Shown piece after piece: positions 44,303 to 53,445 of a stretch of 64,000 bases of DNA. Where the stretch lies: assembly GCA_035626475.1 (NCBI GenBank), contig DASPNP010000065.1:42768-106767 (forward strand), read 5' to 3'. Position 1 is the first letter of the stretch. Each line of letters begins with the position of its first letter. A program made the translations under genes and the position numbers. The notes under the pieces were generated by a model, which did not search any database, was not told where the DNA came from, and saw nothing but the letters and a program-made list of their open reading frames with translations. Source of the stretch: DASPKT01 sp035626475 (GTDB taxonomy: Bacteria; Pseudomonadota; Alphaproteobacteria; Azospirillales; Azospirillaceae).

Positions 44303-44646
44303 CGTCACCCCGGCGGAAGCCGGGGCCCAGGGGTTGCAGCGGGATGCGGCCGATGCAGCGCTCGTCTTGTTCGTAGGTCGCATGGAGCCGCAGGCGCAAT
44401 GCGACGCACCGGCTGAGATGTCGCATTGCGGCTTCGCCTCCATGCGACCTACGGCTGCTGCGCGTCCTTCGCCAGGCTCAGGATGAGGAGGATTTAGCTG
44501 CTCCCGGCGGTCTAGGAGCCGGGAGTGCCTGGCTTCCCACAGCCCTCATCCTGAGCTTGTCGAAGGACGCACCACGCACCAGCCCCACCGCTTCATCGAT
44601 GGTGCATGGCTGCAACCCCTGGGTCCCGGCCTGCGCCGGGATGACG
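44303..44646. repeat. Nested palindromic repeats in a 450-bp gene-free gap
   Basis: The gap at 44273-44722 has no gene. An outer inverted pair (44303-44340 and 44609-44646, containing GGGGTTGCAGC / GCTGCAACCCC) encloses two complete inner palindromes. One is the GGTCGCATGGA element (44372-44453) and the other is the CTTCGACAAGCTCAG element (44462-44570). Each inner element has independent copies elsewhere in the window, so the structure looks like repeats inserted within a repeat. Confidence 0.8.
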
Positions 44647-44722
44647 TTTCAAGTGCGGTTGAAGTTAGGGCATTACCGAGCGAAGTGATCGGCTCATGCC
44701 GCAAGAAGCGCCCCGCCTGACC

Positions 44723-45382
44723 CTACCGCGCCTCGAACCCCGCCGTGGCGAAGTCGATGGCGCGGCGGGTCATGGCCTCGGAATCCTCGGGCGTGCAGAG
44801 GCCGCCGGACAGGGTCTCCAGCCGGCTGAGGTCGGTGTAGAGCGAGTGCAGCACGCCCAGGGAGAAGTGCAGGCGCCAGTACACCTCCTCCTGCGGCAGG
44901 TGCGGCAGGGCACGGGCCAGCGCCAGCACGAAGCGCTGGAGATGGCTGACATCCTTCTCCAGCAGCTCGCGCATCTCCGGCGGTCCCTCGGTGCGGGCCA
45001 CGGCGGTGAACTGGTTGTAGAGGGCAAGGCGGCCGGTGCCGACGCTCCAGCGCACGGCCGGCGCGATCAGCGCTTCCAATATGTCGCGCACGGGCGGGGT
45101 GCCGCCGGCCCGCTCCTCCGCCTCGCGCAGCAGCCGGGCGCGCTCGCGGTTCAGGGCCACGGCGCCGCGCTTGAACACCGCTGTCAGCAGCGCGTCCTTC
45201 GACCCGAAATGGTAGTTCACCGCCGCCAGGTTCACGCCGGCCGCGGCGGTCAACTCGCGCAAGGACACCGACGAATAGCTGCGCGCCGCGAACAGCCGCT
45301 CGGCCGCGTCCAGGATCAGCTCCTTGGTGTCGGGGCGGCCGTCCGTCGGGCCGCCATCCCCCTCGGGTGCCGTGTCGGTCAT
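44723..45382 (-). CDS. TetR-family regulator of the acyl-CoA degradation genes
   Basis: 219 aa from MTDTAPEGDGG; ATGA overlap with the maoC stop places both in one operon. The helix-turn-helix is at about 20-66 (TKELILDAAERLFAARSYSSVSLRELTAAAGVNLAAVNYHFGSKDALLTAVF). The C-terminal domain (RFVLALARALPHLPQEEVYWRLHFSLGVLHSL) resembles regulators such as PsrA/CecR-type that bind fatty-acyl ligands. It is the obvious candidate to bind the AAAC-N4-GTTT boxes at 45921, 49335 and 49413. Confidence 0.88.
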   Translation of the reverse strand: MTDTAPEGDGGPTDGRPDTKELILDAAERLFAARSYSSVSLRELTAAAGVNLAAVNYHFGSKDALLTAVFKRGAVALNRERARLLREAEERAGGTPPVRDILEALIAPAVRWSVGTGRLALYNQFTAVARTEGPPEMRELLEKDVSHLQRFVLALARALPHLPQEEVYWRLHFSLGVLHSLYTDLSRLETLSGGLCTPEDSEAMTRRAIDFATAGFEAR

Positions 45383-45831
45383 GGCAGCAGCAGCACCAGG
45401 CTCTCGGCGACGCAGGCCGGGCGCGGGCCGCCCTCGAGTTCCACGGTATTGGCGAAGGTCAGCAGCGCGCCGCCGTCGCGCATCTCCACGGCCGTGAGGG
45501 TGCAGCGCAGCCGCACCCGACCGCCCGAGGGGACGGGGGCGGGGAAGCGCACCTTGTTCAGCCCGTAGTTCAGCGCCGCGCTGATCCCCTCGAACCGCAC
45601 GCAGTCGGATATGAGCGCCGCCGTCAGCGACAGCGTCAGGTAGCCATGGGCGATGGTGCCCTTCAGCGGCGAGCGCCGGGCCTTCTCGACATCGACATGG
45701 ATCCACTGCCGGTCGCCGGTGGCGTCGGCGAAGCGGTCGATGCGCTCCTGGTCCACCGTGACCCAGGGGCCGGGCTCCGCCTCCGTGCCGATCAGGGCCT
45801 GCGCGCCGTCGATGCCGTTGATGACCAGCAT
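45379..45831 (-). CDS. MaoC-family enoyl-CoA hydratase
   Basis: 150 aa from MLVINGIDGAQALIGTEAEPGPWVTVDQERIDRFADATGDRQWIHVD. The hydratase-2 motif contains the catalytic D-x5-H (ATGDRQWIHVDVEKARRSPLKGTIAHGYLTLSL). The hotdog fold is typical of MaoC-like dehydratases in acyl-CoA metabolism. It is the first gene of a two-gene operon with the TetR regulator and is divergent from the FadB-like gene. Confidence 0.92.
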   Translation of the reverse strand: MLVINGIDGAQALIGTEAEPGPWVTVDQERIDRFADATGDRQWIHVDVEKARRSPLKGTIAHGYLTLSLTAALISDCVRFEGISAALNYGLNKVRFPAPVPSGGRVRLRCTLTAVEMRDGGALLTFANTVELEGGPRPACVAESLVLLLP

Positions 45832-45914
45832 GGTTCCCCTCAAGCGGATGTACCCCGGACGGGTGGGTGCGCCGGCCAGCGGCACGGGTCCACACTTCCG
45901 GCCCGGTCGGCAGA

Positions 45915-45934
45915 TTGACACAAACAAGCGTTTG
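45915..45934 (+). promoter_or_regulatory. Promoter with AAAC-N4-GTTT operator before the FadB-like gene
   Basis: The -35 TTGACA (45915-45920) is followed at once by CAAACAAGCGTTTG (45921-45934), a palindrome in the -35/-10 spacer. A weak -10 (TAGGGT region) follows. The layout implies repression by occlusion. Confidence 0.75.
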
Positions 45935-46017
45935 AAACTAGGGTTCGAGTACCGGGTCCGGCGCCGTCCGCGACCTGCCGCAACGCCCGCCACAACGAAC
46001 AAATCCGGAGGAATCCC

Positions 46018-48114
46018 ATGGTCGTCCGCTACGAGCGCCGGGGCGCGATCGGTCTCATCCTGGTGGAGAATCCGCCGGTGAACGCCCTGTCCCATGCCGT
46101 GCGCCAGGGCATCGTGGACGGGCTGAACCAGGGCCTCGCCGATGCGGGCGCCAAGGCGCTGGTGCTGGCCGGTTCGGGCCGCACCTTCATGGCCGGCGCC
46201 GACATCTCGGAATTCGGCAAGCCGCTGGCCCAGCCGGACCTGGGCGAGGTGCTGCGCCAGCTGGAGACCTCGACCAAGCCGGTCGTCGCCGCCATCCACG
46301 GCACGGCGCTGGGCGGGGGGCTGGAGACCGCGCTGTCCTGCAACTACCGCGTGGCGGTGGCGAAGGCGCAGGTCGGCCTGCCCGAGGTGAAGCTGGGCAT
46401 CCTGCCGGGCGCCGGCGGCACCCAGCGCCTGCCGCGCCTGGTCGGCGCCAAGGCGGCGCTGGACATGATCACCACCGGCAACCCGATCCCCGCCGCCAAG
46501 GCCAAGGAACTGGGCATCCTCGACGCGGTGGTGGAGGGCGACGACCCGGTGGCCGGTGCCATCGCCTTCGCCGAGGCGCTCGACCCCGCCGCCAGGCATC
46601 CGCGGGTGCGCGACCGCGAGGACAGGGTGGCGGCCGACAAGGGCTCGGCGGCCTTCCAGGAGAAGCGGGCGGAGCTGGACAAGGTCGCGCGCGGCCAGCA
46701 CGCGCCGCAGCGCTGCGTCGACGCGGTGGAGGCCGCCTTCACCCTGCCGTTCGACCAAGGGCTGGAGCGCGAGCGCGAGCTGTTCATGCAGTGCCTGCAG
46801 CATCCGCAGTCCAAGGCGCTGATCCATGTCTTCTTCGCCGAGCGGCAGGTCTCCAAGATCCCCGACGTGCCCGCCGACACGCCGACGCGGCCCATCGCCC
46901 GCGCCGCCGTGCTGGGCAGCGGCACCATGGGCGGCGGCATCGCCATGTGCTTCGCCAATGCCGGCATTCCCGTCACCATCCTCGACCTGAACAAGGACGC
47001 GCTGGACCGGGGCCTGACCATCATCGGCAAGAACTACGCCGGCACCGTCGCCAAGGGCCGCCTCAGCCAGGTGGACATGGAGAAGCGCCTGGCGCTGATC
47101 ACCCCCACCACCAGCTATGACGATCTCAAGGACGCCGACATCATCGTCGAGGCGGTGTTCGAGGAGATGGAGATCAAGCGCACGGTCTTCCGCGAACTGG
47201 ACCGGGTGGCCAAGAAGGGCGCCATCCTCGCCACCAACACCTCCACGCTGGACATCGACGCCATCGCGAACGAGACGAAGCGGCCGGAGGACGTGATCGG
47301 CATGCACTTCTTCAGCCCCGCCAACGTCATGCGGCTGCTGGAGGTGGTGCGCGGCGCCAAGACGTCGAAGGACGTGATCGCCACCGCCATGCAGATCGGC
47401 AAGAAGATCGGCAAGGTGTCGGTGCTGGTCGGCAATACCGACGGCTTCGTCGGCAACCGCATGCTGGCCTATTACGGCACCGAGACCCAGAATCTGATCG
47501 AGGAGGGCGCGCTGCCGCAGCAGGTGGACAAGGCGCTGACCGAGTTCGGCCTGGCGATGGGCCCCTTCGCCATGTACGACCTGGCCGGCATCGACGTCTC
47601 CTGGCGCATCCGCCAGCGCCGCCTGGCCGAGGGCATGCCCTACGGCTCGGCCCTGCTGGACCGGCTCTACCTGATGGACCGCTACGGCCAGAAGACCAGC
47701 GCCGGCTGGTACCGCTACGAGAAGGGCTCGCGCGCGCCGATCCCGGACGAGCATGTCGAGACCATGATCCGGAACCACCGCGAGGTCCACGGCATCACCC
47801 CGCGCGACATCTCCGACGAGGAGATCGTCAAGCGCTCGATCTACGCGCTGGTGAACGAGGGCGCCAAGATCCTGGAGGAGGGCTTCGCGCTGCGGGCCTC
47901 GGACATCGACATCGTCTATCTCTACGGCTACGGCTTCCCCGCCTGGCGCGGCGGCCCGATGAAGTACGCGGAGCTGGTGGGCCTCGAGTCGGTCCTGGAG
48001 GACATCCGCGGCTTCCAGGCCAAGTACGGCGACGCCGTCTGGAAGCCGGCGCCCCTGCTGGAGCGGCTGGTGGCCGAGGGCAAGACCTTCAGCGACCTGG
48101 ACCGGGGGCGGTGA
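46018..48114 (+). CDS. Bifunctional enoyl-CoA hydratase / 3-hydroxyacyl-CoA dehydrogenase (FadB/FadJ-like)
   Basis: 698 aa. The crotonase domain (about 1-190) has the oxyanion loop AGADISEF, and the two Glu in GGGLETALSC and GLPEVKLGILPGAGGTQRLP. The NAD-binding domain begins AVLGSGTMGGGIAMCFANAG near residue 298, followed by HFFSPANVMRLLEVV and NTDGFVGNRML. The hydroxyacyl-CoA dehydrogenase C-terminal domains end YGYGFPAWRGGPMKYAELVGL. It performs two steps of beta-oxidation in the cytoplasm. No thiolase gene follows in this cluster. Confidence 0.95.
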   Translation: MVVRYERRGAIGLILVENPPVNALSHAVRQGIVDGLNQGLADAGAKALVLAGSGRTFMAGADISEFGKPLAQPDLGEVLRQLETSTKPVVAAIHGTALGGGLETALSCNYRVAVAKAQVGLPEVKLGILPGAGGTQRLPRLVGAKAALDMITTGNPIPAAKAKELGILDAVVEGDDPVAGAIAFAEALDPAARHPRVRDREDRVAADKGSAAFQEKRAELDKVARGQHAPQRCVDAVEAAFTLPFDQGLERERELFMQCLQHPQSKALIHVFFAERQVSKIPDVPADTPTRPIARAAVLGSGTMGGGIAMCFANAGIPVTILDLNKDALDRGLTIIGKNYAGTVAKGRLSQVDMEKRLALITPTTSYDDLKDADIIVEAVFEEMEIKRTVFRELDRVAKKGAILATNTSTLDIDAIANETKRPEDVIGMHFFSPANVMRLLEVVRGAKTSKDVIATAMQIGKKIGKVSVLVGNTDGFVGNRMLAYYGTETQNLIEEGALPQQVDKALTEFGLAMGPFAMYDLAGIDVSWRIRQRRLAEGMPYGSALLDRLYLMDRYGQKTSAGWYRYEKGSRAPIPDEHVETMIRNHREVHGITPRDISDEEIVKRSIYALVNEGAKILEEGFALRASDIDIVYLYGYGFPAWRGGPMKYAELVGLESVLEDIRGFQAKYGDAVWKPAPLLERLVAEGKTFSDLDRGR

Positions 48115-48122
48115 TCAGAACT

Positions 48123-48322
48123 CCTCCCTCTCCCCTTGCGGGAGAGGGAGGGACCCGTTGCGCAGGCAACGGGAGGGTGAGGGGTCGACAGCCGAAGGCT
48201 GGCGTTCTCAACGCCCGGTCCTGGGAAAGCGGTTGAGAACACGTCGGGCTGCTGCCCGCCGACCCCTCACCCTCCCACGCTCCGCGCGGGGCCCATCCCT
48301 CTCCCGCAAGGGGAGAGGGATG
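48123..48322. repeat. 200-bp composite palindromic element, copy 2
   Basis: It has the same end motifs as 34525-34725, with a CCGTTGCGCAGGCAACGG hairpin near the left end and GTCGACAGCCGAAGGCTGGC inside. It starts 8 bases after the FadB-like stop and ends 8 bases before the convergent oxidoreductase stop, so it may terminate both. Confidence 0.8.
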
Positions 48323-48329
48323 TTTCACA

Positions 48330-49298
48330 TCACCGCACCGTCACCACCACCTTGCCGGTGCTCTTGCGCCCCGACAGGGCGTTCAGCGCATCCGCCGCGC
48401 GCTCGAGCGGGAAGGTCTCGGAGACGTGGGGCTTCAGGGCGCCCTCGGCGTACCAGCCCAGCAGCTGCGTCAGCGAGCCCTGCAGGATCTTCGGCGCCAG
48501 CTGGGTGTAGTTGCCCCAAAGCACGCCGATCGCCTCGATGTTCTTGACCAGCAGGATGTTGGCGGGGATTTGCGGGATGGTGCCGCCGGCGAAGCCGATG
48601 ATGAGGATGCGGCCCTCGAACTTGGTCACCTTCAGCGCCGCCTCGAAGGCGCTGCCGCCGACGGGATCGTAGACCACGTCGGCACCGCCCAGCGCCTTGA
48701 CGCGGGCGACCACATCCTCCTTGGAATAGTCGATCAGCTCGTCGGCGCCGTGGGCCTTGGCGACCTCCAGCTTCTCCGGCGTGGAGGCGCAGGCGATGAC
48801 GCGGGCGCCCATCTTCTTGCCGATCTCCACCGCCGCGAGGCCGACGCCGCCGGCGGCGCCGAACACCAGCAGCGTCTCGCCCACCTTCAGCCGGCCGCGA
48901 TGGGCCAGCGCCAGGTGGCTGGTGCCGTAGACGACGGGGAAGCCGGCGGCCGTGGTGAAGTCCATGCCCGGCGGCATCGGCAGGACGGTGCCGGCATGGG
49001 TCACCACCTCCTCGGCGAAACCGCCATGGTTGGCGAGGCCCATCACCCGCATGCCCGGCTTCAGGTGCGCCACACCCTCGGCCACCTCGGCGATCTCGCC
49101 CGCGATCTCGATACCGGGCGAGAAGGGCCGCTCCGGCCGGACCTGGTACTTGCCCTGGATCATGAGGGTGTCGGCGAAATTCACGCCGCAGGCATGGACC
49201 TTCACCCGCACCTGGCCCGCGCCCAACGGCGGGGAGGGCAGCTCCTGGATGCTCAGCGACTCGGCGGGGCCCCAATCGGCGCAGACGACGGCCTTCAT
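48330..49298 (-). CDS. Zinc-independent MDR family NADPH:quinone oxidoreductase-like protein
   Basis: 322 aa. It has the quinone-oxidoreductase start MKAVVCADWGPAESLSIQELPSP, GVNFADTLMIQGKYQVRPERPFSPGIEIAGEI and a Rossmann motif LLVFGAAGGVGLAAVEIGKKMG. Such enzymes are frequent partners in acyl-CoA degradation regulons. An operator like the other two lies 37 bp upstream, between -35 (TTGCGC) and -10 (TAATCT) of its promoter. Confidence 0.9.
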   Translation of the reverse strand: MKAVVCADWGPAESLSIQELPSPPLGAGQVRVKVHACGVNFADTLMIQGKYQVRPERPFSPGIEIAGEIAEVAEGVAHLKPGMRVMGLANHGGFAEEVVTHAGTVLPMPPGMDFTTAAGFPVVYGTSHLALAHRGRLKVGETLLVFGAAGGVGLAAVEIGKKMGARVIACASTPEKLEVAKAHGADELIDYSKEDVVARVKALGGADVVYDPVGGSAFEAALKVTKFEGRILIIGFAGGTIPQIPANILLVKNIEAIGVLWGNYTQLAPKILQGSLTQLLGWYAEGALKPHVSETFPLERAADALNALSGRKSTGKVVVTVR

Positions 49299-49334
49299 GC
49301 TTTCCTCCCATGGATGTTCGTTGCGGCCAGATTA

Positions 49335-49346
49335 AAACGCTCGTTC
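49335..49346 (-). promoter_or_regulatory. Operator (AAAC-N4-GTTT family) before the MDR gene
   Basis: On the minus strand GAACGAGCGTTT matches AAACAAGCGTTT at 10 of 12 positions and lies within a TTGCGC-17-TAATCT promoter. Confidence 0.6.
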
Positions 49347-49405
49347 GAAACGCGCAAGGCGCCATGACGCAGCGCAGCAAAACGCCTGCACCCGGCCGGG
49401 GTGGA

Positions 49406-49424
49406 TTGACTTAAACAAGCGTTT
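49406..49424 (+). promoter_or_regulatory. Promoter with operator before the acyl-CoA dehydrogenase gene
   Basis: TTGACT (-35) is followed by TAAACAAGCGTTTG, identical over 12 bases (AAACAAGCGTTT, 49413-49424) to the box before the FadB-like gene. It lies 61 bp upstream of the start codon. Confidence 0.75.
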
Positions 49425-49485
49425 GAATCTACCTTGTCGCCATACCGTGCCCGGTCCGATCCGGGCCAGCCAGGGAGGCGCCGCC

Positions 49486-50736
<1,251 letters not shown>

Positions 50737-50742
50737 GCGAAA

Positions 50743-50937
50743 ATCCCTCTCCCCTTGCGGGAGAGGGATGGGACCCACGCACAGCGTGGGAGGGTGAGGG
50801 GCCGGCCGCCGCAGGCGGACGTTCTCCGCCGTCGTCGCGAGGCCAGCCATCGAGAAGGCCCGGCGTCGCCGGGCCACCCCTCATCCCCCCACGGCTTCGC
50901 TGCGGGTCCCTCCTTCTCCCGCAAGGGGAGAAGGATA
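50743..50937. repeat. 200-bp composite palindromic element, copy 3
   Basis: Begins TCCCTCTCCCCTTGCGGGAG six bases after the acyl-CoA dehydrogenase stop and ends TTCTCCCGCAAGGGGAGAAG. It has the same internal order (CCACGC hairpin, GGGAGGGTGAGGGG, GCCGCAGGCGGACGTTCTC) as copies 1 and 2. The remaining gap to 51102 holds a terminator and a GC-rich hairpin (51060-51091) only. Confidence 0.8.
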
Positions 50938-50964
50938 AGGGGCATGATCCCGTCGGAAAACTAA

Positions 50965-50994
50965 AAGGGCGGCGTGCCGGGGCACGCCGCCTTT
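50965..50994. terminator. Bidirectional terminator
   Basis: An 11-bp GGCGGCGTGCC / GGCACGCCGCC stem with a 2-nt loop, flanked by AAA on the left and TTT on the right, in the gap between convergent genes. Confidence 0.75.
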
Positions 50995-51102
50995 GAAGTT
51001 TGCGCGTTCTGCCAGAACCGATGAATGGCACGGCCGCGCAAGCCGCGATCGTCAGCGGGCGCCCCCGGCGGCGATGGCCGCGCCGGGGGCGTTCCGCAAT
51101 CC

Positions 51103-51561
51103 TTACTTGGCGGCGATGGTGATGGTGACGGTGTCGTTGTAGTCGCCGGCGATGTACTGGCCCGAACCGGTCAGGCTGACGGCCAGCGGCGAGGTCTTGC
51201 CGAACTGGGCGGTGCCGCGGCTGACCTGCATGGCCGAGCCCAGATTGCCGGCGCCGCCGTCATACTTCACGGTGTAGCCGATCATGTTGCCCAGGCTGTT
51301 CTTCAGCTGGCCCGAGTTCGAGCTGGACAGGCTGATGTTGTAGCCGGTGCCGCTGTTGCAGTTCTCGACGATGGAGCCGACCTGCTTGTCCGTCTCGCCG
51401 CCGTTCAGGTTCAGCGACTGGTTCAGGTCGGTGACCGCGACCGTGCAGTTCAGCGGAACGTTGCCCTTCAGCGCGACGGAGCCGGTGGACTGGGCGGAGG
51501 CGGCGCCGGCCAGCAGCAGGGCGGCGGCGAAGGCGGCGGGGGCGAGGACGATCTTGCTCAC
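51103..51561 (-). CDS. Exported pilin/spore-coat-U-like beta-sandwich protein
   Basis: 152 aa from a GTG with AGGAACC upstream; a longer frame to 51765 lacks a signal peptide at its N-terminus. It has a Sec signal (about 1-24, AASA-Q). The mature protein is rich in Ser, Gly, Asn and Thr with two Cys (NCTVAV and ENCNSGT) and ends with GQYIAGDYNDTVTITIAAK, the C-terminal strand style of SCPU and chaperone-usher subunits. No chaperone or usher gene is adjacent, so it is an orphan. The call is by style rather than a full motif match. Confidence 0.6.
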   Translation of the reverse strand: MSKIVLAPAAFAAALLLAGAASAQSTGSVALKGNVPLNCTVAVTDLNQSLNLNGGETDKQVGSIVENCNSGTGYNISLSSSNSGQLKNSLGNMIGYTVKYDGGAGNLGSAMQVSRGTAQFGKTSPLAVSLTGSGQYIAGDYNDTVTITIAAK

Positions 51562-51767
51562 GGTCTTGGTTCCTGTGGTGGGCCGGCTTGGCGCCTGCCT
51601 TGGGTTCTTGCTCGTGACAGAAAGAAGCAAGCGCCGGGCCAAGCCGGCCGGTTCGCCACAAAGCCAGATGATCCCTAGGGAATAGGCCGTAATGGCGGGC
51701 CGGCGCCGACGCCTTACCTGTTGCGAGGTGCAAGGCGGGAGCTGCAAGGTCAATGCATCGGGCAAAG

Positions 51768-51797
51768 ATGTTGCTCAATGCAATGTTGCTTTATGCA
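51768..51797. repeat. Tandem 15-bp direct repeat upstream of the M48 gene
   Basis: Two adjacent copies of ATGTTGCT(CA/TT)ATGCA, AT-rich against the background, 80 bp upstream of the M48 start. It could be a regulator-binding site. The rest of the 315-bp gap has no gene. Confidence 0.55.
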
Positions 51798-51876
51798 AAA
51801 CCCATCCCCGTCCACCCGTGGGCGTCTTGGCGGAACACGGGCTACCCCTTACTGTTTGTGGAAGCAGGAGGAGCCC

Positions 51877-53388
51877 ATGACCGAGCCGACCCGCCATCCC
51901 GTTCCCGCTGCCCGTCCCGTTCACGCAACCCGCCGCGCCCGCCCGCTGCTGGCGATGGCCGCCGCGGCCGCGCTGCTGGCCGGCTGCAGCACCAACCCGG
52001 CGACCGAGCGCCGGCAGTTCACCGGCCTGATGTCGCAGGAGCAGGAGCAGCAGGTCGGCTCCGAGCAGCATGAGCAGGTCATGCAGGAGTTCGGCGGCCC
52101 CTACAAGGACCAGCGGCTGCAGGACTATGTGAACCGGCTGGGCCAGCGCCTGGCGGCCAACACCGAGAATCCCGAGATCAAGTACACCTTCACGGTCCTG
52201 GACAGCGAGATCGTGAACGCCTTCGCCCTGCCGGGCGGCTATGTCTATGTCAGCCGCGGGCTGATGGCGCTGGCGAACAGCGAGGCGGAGCTGGCGGGCG
52301 TCATCGGGCACGAGATCGGCCACGTCACCGGCCGCCATACCGCCGAGCGCTACAGCCGCGGCACGCTGGCCCAGGTGGGCGCGGTGGTCGCGGGCATCTT
52401 CGGCGGGCAGCAGGTGGCGCAGCTGGCGGGCCTGGGCGCCAACCTGGCCATCTCCGGCTGGAGCCGCCGCCAGGAGCTGGAGGCCGACTCGCTGGGCGTG
52501 CGCTACATGGCCGATGCCGGCTTCGACCCGATGCAGATGGCGGGCTTCCTGGACAGCATGGGAAGGCACGCGCAGCTGGAGGCGCTGCTGGCCGGCAATC
52601 CCGGGGCCGCCGACCAGTTCAGCTACTTCCAGACCCATCCGCCCACGGGGGAGCGCGTCGAGAAGGCTGCCGCCGCGGCGCAGAAGCGCGCGGCCGGCGA
52701 CTGGGAGGTCGACAGCGAGGCGTACCTGCGCACCATCGACGGCATGGTCTATGGCGACAGCCCGGAGAACGGCTTCGTCCGCGGCACGACCTTCGCCCAT
52801 ACCCAGCTGGGCCTGCGTTTCGACGTGCCCAGGGGCTTCCGGCTGCTGAACGGGCAGAAGCAGGTCCGCGCCATCTCGCCGGAGAAGGACGCCGCCATCA
52901 TCTTCGACGCCGCGCCCGGCCAGGGCGTGCGCTCGCCGGAGGAGTTCATCTCCCGGGTCTGGGCGGCGCAGGCGCAGCTGGGCGAGCTGCAGCGGCTGGA
53001 CATCAACGGCATGCCCGCCGCCACCGCCGTCGCCCAGGTGCAGGGCCAGCAGGGGCCGATGCTGGCGCGCCTCGTCGCGATCCAGTGGGACGCCGACACC
53101 TTCTACCGCTTCGTCTTCCTGACCGGCGCCAACGGGGCCGGCCGCTACGACGAGGCGTTCAAGCAGACCGCCTATTCCTTCCGGCGCCTCGGCTCCGAGG
53201 ACCGCAACCGCTTCCGGCCCTACCGCATCAAGGTGGTGCAGGCCCGGCCCGGCGACACGGTGGAGAGCTTCATCCGCCGCATGCCCTTCGACGACTATCC
53301 GGAGGAGCGGTTCCGCGTGCTCAACAACATCCCTCCCGGCACGGAGCTGCGGCCCGGCCAGATGGTGAAGCTGGTCACCGAAGGGTGA
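51877..53388 (+). CDS. M48-family metalloprotease lipoprotein (BepA-like) with LysM-like C-terminus
   Basis: 503 aa with CAGGAGGAG upstream. The N-terminus is a lipoprotein signal with lipobox LLAGC at about residues 43-47. The catalytic zinc motif HEIGH (GVIGHEIGHVTGRH) and the distal Glu in RRQELEADSLGVRYM are intact. After the protease domain is a non-catalytic region and a C-terminal module (ARPGDTVESFIRRMPFDDY...LNNIPPGTELRPGQMVKLV) that resembles LysM. It is predicted to be periplasmic, at the outer membrane, and involved in envelope protein quality control. Confidence 0.92.
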   Translation: MTEPTRHPVPAARPVHATRRARPLLAMAAAAALLAGCSTNPATERRQFTGLMSQEQEQQVGSEQHEQVMQEFGGPYKDQRLQDYVNRLGQRLAANTENPEIKYTFTVLDSEIVNAFALPGGYVYVSRGLMALANSEAELAGVIGHEIGHVTGRHTAERYSRGTLAQVGAVVAGIFGGQQVAQLAGLGANLAISGWSRRQELEADSLGVRYMADAGFDPMQMAGFLDSMGRHAQLEALLAGNPGAADQFSYFQTHPPTGERVEKAAAAAQKRAAGDWEVDSEAYLRTIDGMVYGDSPENGFVRGTTFAHTQLGLRFDVPRGFRLLNGQKQVRAISPEKDAAIIFDAAPGQGVRSPEEFISRVWAAQAQLGELQRLDINGMPAATAVAQVQGQQGPMLARLVAIQWDADTFYRFVFLTGANGAGRYDEAFKQTAYSFRRLGSEDRNRFRPYRIKVVQARPGDTVESFIRRMPFDDYPEERFRVLNNIPPGTELRPGQMVKLVTEG

Positions 53389-53445
53389 GGGAGCGCCGGC
53401 CGCCGTCCCGGCCCGTGGAGGGCGGGACGGCGGCCGGCGGCCGTG

